Shown piece by piece: positions 17,041 through 25,408 of a stretch of 64,000 nucleotides of DNA (the first letter of the stretch is position 1; each line of letters begins with the position of its first letter). A program made the position numbers and the translations under genes. This DNA comes from Roseateles amylovorans (GTDB taxonomy: Bacteria; Pseudomonadota; Gammaproteobacteria; Burkholderiales; Burkholderiaceae_C). The notes under the pieces were generated by a model. It searched no databases. It had not been told where the DNA came from and worked only from the letters and a program-made list of their open reading frames with translations. Where the stretch lies: assembly GCF_025398155.2 (NCBI RefSeq), contig NZ_CP104562.2:3348001-3412000 (forward strand), read 5' to 3'.

Positions 17041-18338
17041 TACCAAGCTCCCCCGACCAGCGCCTCGTACTCGACGAGGTCGCGTTGCAACTCGGCAGGC
17101 GCCGCAGCGGACGGCGGCGCCAACCGGGTCGCGCCGATGAACTGGCTGCCGACGATGCCGGCCAGGTGACTGCGCTCGATGACGCTGCTGCGACGCAAGG
17201 AGCTCTGCGCATGCCGCGCCACTTCCTGGCCGGCGTACAGCACCTGCACCTCGCAGTCGGACACCACGACGCTGACTTGCTCACCGATGAGCTTCCAGGG
17301 CACGGAATAGCGGGAGGTGTCCAGCTCGATGCAGGCGTCGGTGTGCACGCGCCGCACGAGTTCGCGCATTTGCAGGAACGGCGCCTTTGACGGCAGCGGA
17401 CGCAGGGACCGACGCTCATCGCGCTCGAACCGCTCGATGGGTGGCTCGCCGGTCGTGCCGTGCATGCGCACATCAGCCACGTCGCGCATCCAGCGGTCCA
17501 GGTGGGCTTGCAGCGTGTCCAGGCTGGCGAACGTGTGCCCTGCGATGGCGTTGCGCTTGACGTAGCCGACCCCGCGCTCGTCCTTGCCCTTGGTCTGGGC
17601 CCGATACGGCGCACAGGCCCGAGGCGTCACGCCCCAGTAGCTGCAGAAGGCGCGGAAGCGGTCGTTGAGCTTGACCTCGCGCGTCTGGCGGTTGTGCTCC
17701 TCCACGAGCGCCTTGGCGTTGTCGATGAGCACCTCGTGCGGCACGCCGCCGAAATGCCGGAACGCGCCCTCCAGGCCGAGCAGCCAGGCCGACTGGCGCT
17801 CATGCAGGCTCAGTAGCACGTAGGTGCGACGGCTGTAGCCCAGCGTTGCGACGAACAGGAAGACGCGCGTGAGTTCCTCGCCGACCTGCACGTGGGTGCT
17901 GCCAAAGTCCACCTGCAGTTGCAGGCCAGGCGCCGTCTCGAAGCGCACGTGGGCGAGCGCCTGAGCACGCAGCGCCACTCGCATCGGCGCTACGGCGCGC
18001 TGCACGGTGCGCAGGCTTACAGTGATGCCGAACTCGCGCTGCAGCTCCTGGCGCACCACGTCGGCATTTCCCTTGTGCTGGCGAAGACGCTGCTCCAGCC
18101 ACGCCCAATGCGGCTCGAGCAAGCTGGAGCGCCCCGACACGTCCATAGGCTTCCAGCCGCCACTGCGCAGGTACTCCCGCACGGTGTTGCGGCTGCAGCC
18201 CAGTTCCTTGCTGATGCGCTTGGCTCCCCAGCCCTGCGCTTGCAGCGCCAGCATCCTCTGCACCTCCTGCGGAGCCAACATCGTCTGCCTCCCTCCGTCG
18301 TACATGACGCGGGAAGGATCGGTCACAACGTCCGTCAT
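17040..18338 (-). CDS. istA: IS21-family transposase IstA
   Basis: 432 aa, slightly short of the usual 490-510 for the longer IS21 clade but within family range. The N-terminal HTH reads 'MLALQAQGWGAKRISKELGCSRNTVREYLR'. The integrase core begins 'APGLQLQVDFGSTH' (first Asp), continues through 'PHEVLIDNAKALV' (second Asp) and 'PYRAQTKGKDERGVGYVKRNAI' (catalytic Glu region). The C-terminal beta-barrel has 'IELDTSRYSVPWKLIGEQVSVVV'. A strong AGGAGG box precedes the ATG at 18338. The gene looks intact, but its partner istB and one end of the element are gone. Confidence 0.93.
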   Translation of the reverse strand: MTDVVTDPSRVMYDGGRQTMLAPQEVQRMLALQAQGWGAKRISKELGCSRNTVREYLRSGGWKPMDVSGRSSLLEPHWAWLEQRLRQHKGNADVVRQELQREFGITVSLRTVQRAVAPMRVALRAQALAHVRFETAPGLQLQVDFGSTHVQVGEELTRVFLFVATLGYSRRTYVLLSLHERQSAWLLGLEGAFRHFGGVPHEVLIDNAKALVEEHNRQTREVKLNDRFRAFCSYWGVTPRACAPYRAQTKGKDERGVGYVKRNAIAGHTFASLDTLQAHLDRWMRDVADVRMHGTTGEPPIERFERDERRSLRPLPSKAPFLQMRELVRRVHTDACIELDTSRYSVPWKLIGEQVSVVVSDCEVQVLYAGQEVARHAQSSLRRSSVIERSHLAGIVGSQFIGATRLAPPSAAAPAELQRDLVEYEALVGGAW

Positions 18339-18411
18339 GCGGACCTCCTTCTAGTGAAGGGGGTCAGTTCTGGATGTCGTCAGGGGGGCAGTATTGGATG
18401 TCGCCTGACAC

Positions 18412-19017
18412 TTGGAGGTGTCCTCGTGGTGGAGAGCTGAGGATGGCGAGTCAGTCCGTGTTGCTCTGGGGAGCAGTGTGGAGCTGGACGCCTACGAAGA
18501 CGTCATGCAGCGTTTCGAGTACCTCAGCGCTCTTTGGGAAACGATGGCTTCGGCCCATATCGGATGCGGCCAGGTCGAGGCTGCCGCGGCTATGGGTCAG
18601 TACGGCGGCTTTGAATTCAAGTGCCCAGTAGCTGCGGCCTTGCTTCAATGCGGGCTAGCGCTTGGCGTGCCAGCAGCCATCAAGGGTGAGTGGCCTCAAT
18701 TCAGGAGTTCGGTCACCCGCTCTTGCTGGCTTCCGAACCGAGAATGCCCACCATGGGGCACGGAAGCGCTGACGCGGGAGCAGTCGAGGCTGTTTGTACT
18801 CAGCGCGCTCGAGCACCTCGCGTCGGTCAGCAAGCGAGGTTGGTCCGAGGCCCTCTGGCGCCGAGCTTTCGCGCCAGAGGCAAAAGCCGAGATGGCGTCA
18901 GGGGAATTGATGCTTTCAGGCTTGGCCTCGGACGACCAGCTCCTAAAAGCGTTTCAGGAGGCGGGTGAAAGCTGCGCAGGCTTTCAGCCCGAAATCGAGC
19001 CGGAGTTTTCGAGCTGA
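18412..19017 (+). pseudogene. Gene of unknown function, 5' end removed at the IS21 junction
   Basis: A 201-codon frame opening with TTG right at the IS21 terminus (18410), so the original start is probably lost. The sequence is coherent and not low-complexity ('SSVELDAYEDVMQRFEYLSALWETMASAHIGCGQVEAAAAMGQYGGFEFKCPVAAALLQCGLALG'), with a hydrophilic C-terminus ending EIEPEFSS. I do not recognise a family. Its stop lies just 16 bp before the first repeats of the array at 19033. It may be host DNA bordering a transposon end. Confidence 0.45.
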
Positions 19018-19032
19018 CCTGAAAGCGAACTG

Positions 19033-19070
19033 GCGCGGGAGCGTCCAGTCAGCCATCCAGCGCGGGAGCG
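19033..19070 (+). repeat. Pair of 11-bp direct repeats at the edge of the array
   Basis: GCGCGGGAGCG occurs at 19033-19043 and 19060-19070, 27 bp apart, just outside the larger repeat array. It could mark the outer part of a transposon end. Confidence 0.6.
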
Positions 19071-19094
19071 CTTGGCCACCAGCAGGCATCAGCG

Positions 19095-19343
19095 CAACCG
19101 AGGGCAAGTGCATCCGGAAGTCGGAGACTTAACCCACGAGTGCGCATCCGGGAGTACTCGTACGCCGGTCGAGGAATTTCAACCCAGTCGAAGCGCATCC
19201 GGGTGTCCAACCCACCGAAAGTGCATCCGGGAATTCGGTCTCAACCCAGTTCGCGGCATCCGGGGATGGCTCGAAACCGCGAACGAAGAATCAACGGGTT
19301 AGGCCAGCTTCCTCGACGCCGCAACCCAGTTAAACGCATCGCG
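19095..19343 (+). repeat. Array of six degenerate 22-23 bp direct repeats, candidate Tn7-like transposon end
   Basis: Six same-direction copies approximate the consensus CAACCCAGTCGAAGNGCATC plus CGG. They lie at 19095-19117, 19130-19152, 19180-19202, 19208-19230, 19242-19263 and 19322-19343. Starts are 28-80 bp apart, and the first and last copies are the most diverged. Multiple direct 22-bp sites of this kind at the end nearest tnsA are how TnsB recognises Tn7 ends; here the array precedes a TnsA/B/C/TniQ operon on the same strand. Repeats are seen directly; the binding role is inferred. Confidence 0.7.
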
Positions 19344-20089
19344 TGGGTTGCCGAACACGATGGTCAGCGCAGTGGTCGCTGATCTAGTGCGCCGTGCCCC
19401 CCCGGTCGACATGTCCATGTCCTATGCACCCAGGTGCCAGCATCGCTTGCCGAATCATGTGGTTCATGATGCAAGATAAGCTTTTAAGTGCATCAACTTT
19501 GAATGGATGCAATCTCAAGCGCAGCTCAGGTAGAAATGGATCTAGCGTGCGCCACGAAGGTAATTCTTGAATTAGTTTCGGACTTCCCCTAGCCGCCGCA
19601 TTTGCCATTTGGCAGTGCGGCTCATGTATTATTGAAATGTACATTTTAGTATGTACATACACATGATTTTGTTTTGCTGCAAAAGCTCCTTGTCGCAGCT
19701 TCACGCCGCCCTTTCAGCAATCACGTGAAAGACCTAAGCGACTGTCATTGCACGTGTTTTTTGCTCTAGCGCTCCGACAGAAACGCCGCACTCGCCCATG
19801 CTGAGAAAACTTGCGACAACGAATGCCGCAGAGTATCCTGAGCGAGTCCTGCCCGGAATTGGTCGAGATTTGATTGATTCTGGAGAGGTAGCCCCCTGGC
19901 GCTAGGCCAGGGGTACCCACATCTCATCTGCCGAAAGGAAGCCTAGGGCGGCTCGCTGGCAAAAACAACTCGTTCGGTAACACTGCGTTCTTGGCGGATC
20001 GCAAAGTGAGTATCGGACGCCGGATCACCTGCGTCAAGGGGATTGGGGAATCATTTTGCCTGTCGATTTGTTCCTGGGCGTTGCGCACC
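19344..20089 (+). other. Non-coding leader before the Tn7-like operon
   Basis: About 750 bp with no convincing gene and an AT-rich patch around 19460-19660 (for example GTATTATTGAAATGTACATTTTAGTATGTACATACACATG, with ATGTACAT/GTATGTACATAC inverted elements), which could hold the promoter or further protein-binding sites. A perfect 8-bp stem CCCCTGGC / GCCAGGGG lies at 19893-19913. The long reverse-strand frame at 19384-19704 has no protein-like pattern. Confidence 0.4.
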
Positions 20090-20815
20090 ATGAGCCTATC
20101 GCCACAGTTGCACAGAAGCGGCTCCCTCCTGGTCTTCAGTGACGCCGCTGACGACCGACGGCTGCGTGCCGTCAGGCAACAGCCATCGACAGAGCCTCGC
20201 CGTACGTCCTACAGCTATCACTGCGTACTCAGCCCTTCCATAGGCGCAGTCGTCCTGAAGACGCGGCTGCACGAGGCGTTGCTCGCTTGGGCTGACACTG
20301 AGCCTCTGGTTCGAGCCATCGCAATGCCAAACCAGACAGTGAGGTTCCGCGAGGGCCTCAAAGAGAGGACCGCGCACATCCCCTTGTTGGTCGAGTGGAG
20401 GGATGGATCCAAGTGCTATTGGGATGCGGCGTTCGCTGCCACAGACCCTGAGAGCCCTGGCACTGCAGCGAAGCGCGCCTTCGCGACAGCGGCCGATGCC
20501 GACTACCGGCTGTTCTGCTGGACGACGTTCTTTTCACGCCAGCGCACGGAGCTGAAAAGTCGTCTGGCTCTGCAAAACTTCCTCTACTCAGGACTCGCGG
20601 TGGGTACGGAGGAAGTCGAGCCCGAAGCACTGTTGCGACTCGCTCAATCCCCATGCACGGTGGCAGAGCTGGCCAAAGTCTGCGACGTCGACGACCACGA
20701 AATGCTTCTCGCAGTTGCACGGCTTTGGCGTCGCGGCGCGGTGTACTGGCCAATCGCGTCGATGCTGCCAGGCCCACATCTTCCCGTCTCGCTGCGGAGC
20801 GCTCATGAGCGATAG
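20090..20815 (+). CDS. TnsA-like subunit of a Tn7-like transposase, apparently with altered nuclease centre
   Basis: 241 aa from ATG 20090; a TTG at 19991 would extend it by 33 poorly conserved residues. It is placed first in the tnsB-tnsC-tniQ operon and overlaps tnsB by 11 bp, as TnsA does. The N-terminal part follows the TnsA nuclease layout: SYSYHCVLSPS, then 'LKTRLHEALLAWADTEPLVRAIAMPNQTVRF' (Glu62 at the expected first catalytic position), then a strand pair. The expected PD motif reads P-L-L (HIPLLVEW, about 96-103) and the expected E/Q-x-K reads WDAAF (about 111-115), so two catalytic positions look lost. Residues 165-225 form a winged-helix-like C-terminal domain ('CTVAELAKVCDVDDHEMLLAVARLWRRGAV'), as in TnsA. 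In Tn7, TnsA cuts the 5' ends; a dead version would leave joined, replicative products. The family call is by layout and context. Confidence 0.6.
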   Translation: MSLSPQLHRSGSLLVFSDAADDRRLRAVRQQPSTEPRRTSYSYHCVLSPSIGAVVLKTRLHEALLAWADTEPLVRAIAMPNQTVRFREGLKERTAHIPLLVEWRDGSKCYWDAAFAATDPESPGTAAKRAFATAADADYRLFCWTTFFSRQRTELKSRLALQNFLYSGLAVGTEEVEPEALLRLAQSPCTVAELAKVCDVDDHEMLLAVARLWRRGAVYWPIASMLPGPHLPVSLRSAHER

Positions 20816-22853
20816 GGATGCCACGCCTCGGGTGCCACGCGTTCGTCGCTCCCGTGACGAGATCCTTCGGGACGCTGGCGATCTAGAAAGCCTGCCCTTT
20901 CCAGCCATCGACTCGATCGATGCATTGAAGCGTGACGCCTATGCAGCACGTAGTTCGGCCGCCAGGATGTGGTGGCGGGGCGCGTCTGAACGCGAGATCA
21001 ACGAGACAACCCACCTTTCTGCGATGGCCGCTCGACGACTGGTCGAGAAGGCGCTCGAGAAGGACCCGTTGACCGGCCAACCAAGAGGCCTGGTTGTTTG
21101 CATACCTGGATACCGAAATCCCCGCCGCAGGAAGCCTCGTCGACAGAAGGACTTCAGCAAAACTCTTGCGGAGCAGGGGCGCGGAAGATCTGGCGTTCTT
21201 ACGGCTTGTTTCTCGACGTACCCATCCATTGAGAGAGGCATGGTGCAGTTCGCTCGCACAAGGAGCATCGGGAAGTCCCCCCCCGTATCGGTCATTACTC
21301 GTAAAGCTTGCATTGATGCGTTTCATGCGCTGTGCCGAGACGAGGGTTTGCATCTCGGGAATGAATGGCCCTTCGATGCGCGTCGTCGGGGTGAGGGCGC
21401 AATCTGGTCTTGGTACCTCGCTCGGAAATGGGAGCGGCCCATTCAATGTGCTGACAACGAGCTTGGCGACGAAGCCGGGAAGCAGGCCCGCAGGGACTAC
21501 CGATTGGCTGCTCGTGATGCCGTTCGAGGGGAGGGTATTGCGTTCGATCGACTCGAACTGGACGAGCACCGCCTCCACAGCATGTTTGGCTTGCTTGTTC
21601 CCGGGCCAGGTGGTCAGTTCATGCCTTGCGGAACACGTCGCCCTTGGGCTCTTGCGCTTGTCGATCGAGGGACTTGGGTATGTGTGGCGAGCGGACTGAG
21701 CCACCGCACGCGGTACGACACCAACGACGTCAAGCGACTGCTGATTCGCGCGCTGCGACCGCCTCCACGTTACATGCTCAGCATCCAGAATGCGAACTTC
21801 TGCTATCAAGACGCCGCCGCTTATCCGGCAGAGGTTCTTGGGCCCAGGTTGTGGCGGGAACTCGCGTTTGATGCGGATGCCTCCCATCTGAGCGCCGAGA
21901 GCCTGTTGGCTGCAAAGGAGGTTCTACGCTGCAATGTTGCCAGCGAGCGGATTGCAGACCCAACGGCCCGTTCTTTCATCGAGGGCTTCTATACCTCTCT
22001 GGCCAGCTTCATGGAGACGATGCCGACGTCGACGGGAAGCAATCCAAGATCGGCGGCATATCGAGATCCCTCCAGTGCGGCGGTCCGGTATCACATCGCG
22101 CTGCCGCTCGCGGAGGAACTGCTCGACGTCTATTGCCGCAACTGGAACTCGACAGCGAAGGCCGCGTGTGGCGGCGTTAGCCCGCTGGCGCTGCTCCAAG
22201 ACAAGCTGGCCACGCACCATGCATTTGACAAGCGTCTCGATGCCATCACAGCGTCATCCCTTTGGAAGCTGCTGCCAAAGTACGACGCAACGATCACGCG
22301 CCTTCGCGGAAAGAGCGGCCCGTTCCGCATCAATTTTCTAGGTAAGTACGGATCGCCTGCACTCGCCGACCATGCCGAGCTCCGCTACCTGAGGAACACC
22401 CGCGTTCATCTCTACGTACAAGAGGATGCTCGATTTGCTCATGCTGTCCCCCTAGAGAGACCGGACCTTGTCTTTCCGGTCTCGCTGATCGGTGCATTCA
22501 GTGGCATGCCTCACGACCTCGAGTTCAGGCGGATATGCCTCGCGATCGCGAAGAATGCGGCCTGCGCCTCCAAGGCTGACTCACCTCACCTGATCATGGG
22601 TGTTATCCAGGGGCTAGGGGAGGCTGCAAAAAGCAATGACGGCGCTGCCATTCTGCTAGCTGGGACGGTCAGCTTCATGAACAGGTACGGGCTCGGAAGC
22701 GAGCATTACATATCGTTGCCCGATGATGTTCGTCGGCAACTGCAGGACTACACATCGCGTGCGGATGCTGGTGAAGAAGATAGCCATCCCATGGCGGAAG
22801 GTCCACCGCTCTCCAACGCTATTGTGGATCCGAGCTTGTTCGGCAAGCTGTAG
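20805..22853 (+). CDS. tnsB: TnsB/TniA-type DDE transposase of a divergent Tn7-like element
   Basis: 682 aa from ATG 20805, close to Tn7 TnsB (702 aa). The N-terminal 230 residues include helix-turn-helix-like parts ('RMWWRGASEREINETTHLSAMAARRLVEKAL'). The catalytic core is readable: Asp253 in 'FDRLELDEHRLH', then a strand block 'WALALVDRGTWVCVASGLSHRTRYDTNDVKRLL', Asp356 or Asp358 in 'LAFDADASHLS', and Glu393 in 'ARSFIEGFYTSL'. Using Asp358 gives the D(34)E spacing of Tn7 TnsB. It should bind the transposon ends and join 3' ends to target DNA. A beta-barrel domain follows near 540-600. It is coupled to the upstream gene by an 11-bp overlap and followed by the AAA+ gene 10 bp later. The sequence is far from well-known Tn7 members. 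Confidence 0.8.
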   Translation: MSDRDATPRVPRVRRSRDEILRDAGDLESLPFPAIDSIDALKRDAYAARSSAARMWWRGASEREINETTHLSAMAARRLVEKALEKDPLTGQPRGLVVCIPGYRNPRRRKPRRQKDFSKTLAEQGRGRSGVLTACFSTYPSIERGMVQFARTRSIGKSPPVSVITRKACIDAFHALCRDEGLHLGNEWPFDARRRGEGAIWSWYLARKWERPIQCADNELGDEAGKQARRDYRLAARDAVRGEGIAFDRLELDEHRLHSMFGLLVPGPGGQFMPCGTRRPWALALVDRGTWVCVASGLSHRTRYDTNDVKRLLIRALRPPPRYMLSIQNANFCYQDAAAYPAEVLGPRLWRELAFDADASHLSAESLLAAKEVLRCNVASERIADPTARSFIEGFYTSLASFMETMPTSTGSNPRSAAYRDPSSAAVRYHIALPLAEELLDVYCRNWNSTAKAACGGVSPLALLQDKLATHHAFDKRLDAITASSLWKLLPKYDATITRLRGKSGPFRINFLGKYGSPALADHAELRYLRNTRVHLYVQEDARFAHAVPLERPDLVFPVSLIGAFSGMPHDLEFRRICLAIAKNAACASKADSPHLIMGVIQGLGEAAKSNDGAAILLAGTVSFMNRYGLGSEHYISLPDDVRRQLQDYTSRADAGEEDSHPMAEGPPLSNAIVDPSLFGKL

Positions 22854-22863
22854 CGGGACGGAC

Positions 22864-23841
22864 ATGAGCAGGCATCCCGTTATCGAGGACTCCGTCATGC
22901 TTGAGACCAACGCGCTTCGAGAGTGCGTCGCGGAGTTCAAAGACCGAGCTTCCAATGGTGAGCGCGGCATGGTGATCTATGGTCCGCCGAAGCAAGGTGT
23001 AACCACTGCCTGTCGACATATCTGTGACGGTCTCGAGTCCGGCGGAAGAGCACTCGTTCTGCGCGCACAAGCCCTCCGATCAGACGACCTTCCGGTTCGA
23101 GTTCAGCCGGACCAGCTATGGCGCCTCATGCTTCCTTGTGAGGCGATCCAGAATGGCTTCGTGAGGAGCACCAGGGACGTGCTTCTTCGTCATGTCGAAG
23201 TTGAAGCTGAACGCCTCAATACCAAGCATGTGTTCGTCGCGATCGATCAAGCCGAGAACCTATCTCTGCGTCAATGGGAAGACCTCAGGACTTTTGTTGA
23301 TTCACTACGAACCGAACGACGCCTTTCGTGCTTTTGCCTCATCGCGGGCCAGAGCGAGTTGCTGGCGGTGGAAGATCGAATGCGACGGTCGCTGAGGCAC
23401 TCGCTGATCACAGACTTCCTTCTAGGGCCGCATCGATTCCGTGGAGCACGCCTAGAAGAGCTGGACGGCATCCTGTCTGGCTACGACTCGCTTCGCTATC
23501 CATTGCCTGACGGACCGAGCTATACCGAGCACTTCTGCCCAGGACTTTGGCGACGCGGCCTGCGGTTGGTCCAACTAGGCGATCCAATGCGTCAGCGCTT
23601 CGCGAAGATTCTCAGTGGTTCGGGGACCGGAGCTCAAGAGTTGCCGATGGCGTATTTCGCCTCGGCAGTCCGCCGCTTCCTTTACTCGGCCGAGGAGGTT
23701 GCCCCGCAGGACATGGCAATGCTGGCTGCGTTTGCTGCACGGTGCGTGGACAAGTGTGGCCTTGGAGAGGCGCTAGCAACGCTCGGCAATCCTGAGCTGG
23801 ATGCTCGTGCGTTTCGGCGCTCACGTCGCCTGGAGTGGTGA
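22864..23841 (+). CDS. tnsC: TnsC/TniB-type AAA+ regulator with degenerate Walker A
   Basis: 325 aa from ATG 22864. The AAA+ fold is recognisable: 'GMVIYGPPKQGVTTACRHI' at the P-loop position (about 36-54), 'KHVFVAIDQAENLSLRQW' as Walker B (Asp128, with Gln129 in place of Glu), and 'LSCFCLIAGQSELLAVEDRMRRSL' as the sensor-1 region. The P-loop lacks its canonical Lys (V46 in GPPKQGVTT). TnsC/TniB forms an ATP-dependent filament on target DNA that passes the signal from TniQ to TnsB, so loss of the Lys is notable. It lies between tnsB and tniQ and overlaps the tniQ start by 1 bp (TGATG). Confidence 0.8.
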   Translation: MSRHPVIEDSVMLETNALRECVAEFKDRASNGERGMVIYGPPKQGVTTACRHICDGLESGGRALVLRAQALRSDDLPVRVQPDQLWRLMLPCEAIQNGFVRSTRDVLLRHVEVEAERLNTKHVFVAIDQAENLSLRQWEDLRTFVDSLRTERRLSCFCLIAGQSELLAVEDRMRRSLRHSLITDFLLGPHRFRGARLEELDGILSGYDSLRYPLPDGPSYTEHFCPGLWRRGLRLVQLGDPMRQRFAKILSGSGTGAQELPMAYFASAVRRFLYSAEEVAPQDMAMLAAFAARCVDKCGLGEALATLGNPELDARAFRRSRRLEW

Positions 23842-25046
23842 TGCGCATCGCCGGCTGGAACCCCGCTTGGTATAGGAATGGCGAGTCTCTGATCTCGTTG
23901 GCAGTCAAGGTCGCGTATGGGAACTCGACCACCGTTGGTGCGGTCCTGGAGCGGCTTGTGGGCGCATCCGCATCGAACCGATTGCCGACGATGTTTGCCG
24001 ATATCTCTACTGCCGAACGCGTTTGCAGAATGCTTGGATTGCCGTCGGGCGTTGCTACGACGATGCTAGTCGGCGTCGGCAGGCCGAGCTTGCAGGTACG
24101 AGAGCGTGCCTGCCTGGCACTTCGGTGGTGTCCCTCCTGCTTGTCGGAGCGATATCACACGTGGGAGTTCCAGGATTGGACCAACGGCATCTGCCGCGTA
24201 CACGGCGACCGGCTGCTGGACCGGTGCCCGAGGTGCTTCCGCCATGTCGATCCGTTGATGTTGCGCGGTTGGCACTGTCCCGTGTGCGCCCACGCGTTTG
24301 CACCCGATCTGAATTCGGACTGGCAGAGGACGCTTCGACGGGCGACCTCGGCTGAGCCCACTTCCGAGGCCATGCCTAGATGCGGAGTCGATATCGAAAT
24401 AGAGCAAGGCGAGAATGGGCTTGTGGTCTCGCGTATCGGCCCTTGCGGACGCAACGAGCCAGATCTGTGGCAATGGCCATATGCACGCGAGGCTGCGTCG
24501 ATCAGGCGACTGGCTTGGGAGCAATGCAGCGCGGTCGTCGATTGCTTGTACGGAGAACACCAAGACTGTATTGAGTCTGAATGGGCGGCAGCGCACATCG
24601 AATTCGAAGTAACCTCTTTCAAGTGCCCGCTCGGCGCAGCTGTATCCCAGACCCTTGCTTGGCTGGGTTGTACACACGAGCGGCGCAGAGGCTGGCCGGA
24701 TTCGACATTCTGTGGATCTAACGCGCTGCCAGTACTCTGGAACACTGTCAGCATAGCGCCCACCTGGCTGACTGCATTGCTCGTTCGCGAGGCGACAAAG
24801 GAGTGGCTGAGCGATGCGCTATCTCAGTTCTCATCGATCGATCCTGACGCACCGGCCAAACTCGCATGGCGGCCGCCGGAGCGCCTTGGCATGACCTGGA
24901 AGTGTTGCGAGAGGACAGCTTTGATCGAGACCGGATCAGTTGGCAAAGGACTCCGGGCCAACGCGGCCCAGGGCGCACGCGCGTGCCAAGCTCGCAGGGC
25001 GGTCCGCCCGGATTTATTACAAGCGACTAGAGGACAGTCGACATGA
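23841..25046 (+). CDS. tniQ: TniQ/TnsD-type target-selection protein
   Basis: 401 aa from the ATG at 23841 overlapping the tnsC stop. The start is typical TniQ: 'WNPAWYRNGESLISLAVKVAYGNSTTVGAVLERL'. Zinc-finger cysteines follow in order: W-C97-P-S-C100, C118-x2-H121 with 'HGDRLLDRCPRCFRHVD' (C129, C132), then 'WHCPVCAHAF' (C146, C149). TniQ proteins recognise a target (DNA site or CRISPR effector) and recruit TnsC. The length lies between short CRISPR-associated TniQ (about 400) and TnsD (about 500), and no Cas genes are visible nearby. The target site cannot be predicted. Confidence 0.85.
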   Translation: MRIAGWNPAWYRNGESLISLAVKVAYGNSTTVGAVLERLVGASASNRLPTMFADISTAERVCRMLGLPSGVATTMLVGVGRPSLQVRERACLALRWCPSCLSERYHTWEFQDWTNGICRVHGDRLLDRCPRCFRHVDPLMLRGWHCPVCAHAFAPDLNSDWQRTLRRATSAEPTSEAMPRCGVDIEIEQGENGLVVSRIGPCGRNEPDLWQWPYAREAASIRRLAWEQCSAVVDCLYGEHQDCIESEWAAAHIEFEVTSFKCPLGAAVSQTLAWLGCTHERRRGWPDSTFCGSNALPVLWNTVSIAPTWLTALLVREATKEWLSDALSQFSSIDPDAPAKLAWRPPERLGMTWKCCERTALIETGSVGKGLRANAAQGARACQARRAVRPDLLQATRGQST

Positions 25047-25408
25047 GCAAGAAGATCTGGACTGCATCTGCAGACGTCAACGCAAACGGCATCCATCGCC
25101 GCGGACTGCTGATCGGATCCTATGAAACAGCAGCCGACGCAGATCAAGCTTTCAGGCGGTTGATCGGACTAAGTCCCGTCACCGTGGCCCCCGGTCTCCA
25201 CTGGTCGACATTGGTGGAGGAGCTCGTGTCGCGGACCGCCTGGAACGCCCTCACGTGCGAACACCATGTTCGGCAGCGCGACGTGTTTCTCTGCATATCT
25301 ATTGAGCTCTCGTCGCTGGAGCTGGAAGCTTCACTGGAATGTTCAGTTCCGCGTACCGGTGACCCACCATTTCCATCGAATCTTGACCCACCCTTGTTGA
25401 GCCGCTAA
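25043..25408 (+). pseudogene. Small fifth gene of the Tn7-like operon, 3' end replaced by IS21-like DNA
   Basis: It starts with ATG 25043 overlapping the tniQ stop (ATGA), so it belongs to the operon. The first 100 residues look native ('KKIWTASADVNANGIHRRGLLIGSYETAADADQAFRRLIGL', 'TAWNALTCEHHVRQRDVFLCISIELSSLELEASL'). From about 25350 the frame reads IS terminal sequence and stops at 25408, so the original C-terminus is lost or the gene was nearly complete. The family is not recognised. Confidence 0.5.

Larger units (their letters stand above)
16838..18410 (-). mobile_element. IS21-family element, truncated by IS256
   Basis: It carries istA complete and istB cut after about 67 codons. The istA-side terminus is at about 18410, where the reverse strand reads TGTCAGGCGACATCC followed by a spaced second copy-like segment (GACGACATCCAGAACTG), the multiple terminal repeats typical of IS21 ends. 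The istB-side terminus is absent. Without istB and one end it should not transpose. Confidence 0.8.

Noticed and set aside
19095..19343. CRISPR array interpretation of the repeats
   Set aside because: Repeats are degenerate, spacing is irregular (28-80 bp starts) and no cas genes are present.
19384..19704. 106-aa reverse-strand frame in the tns leader
   Set aside because: No recognisable protein pattern, lies in AT-rich non-coding DNA, and lacks a start signal.
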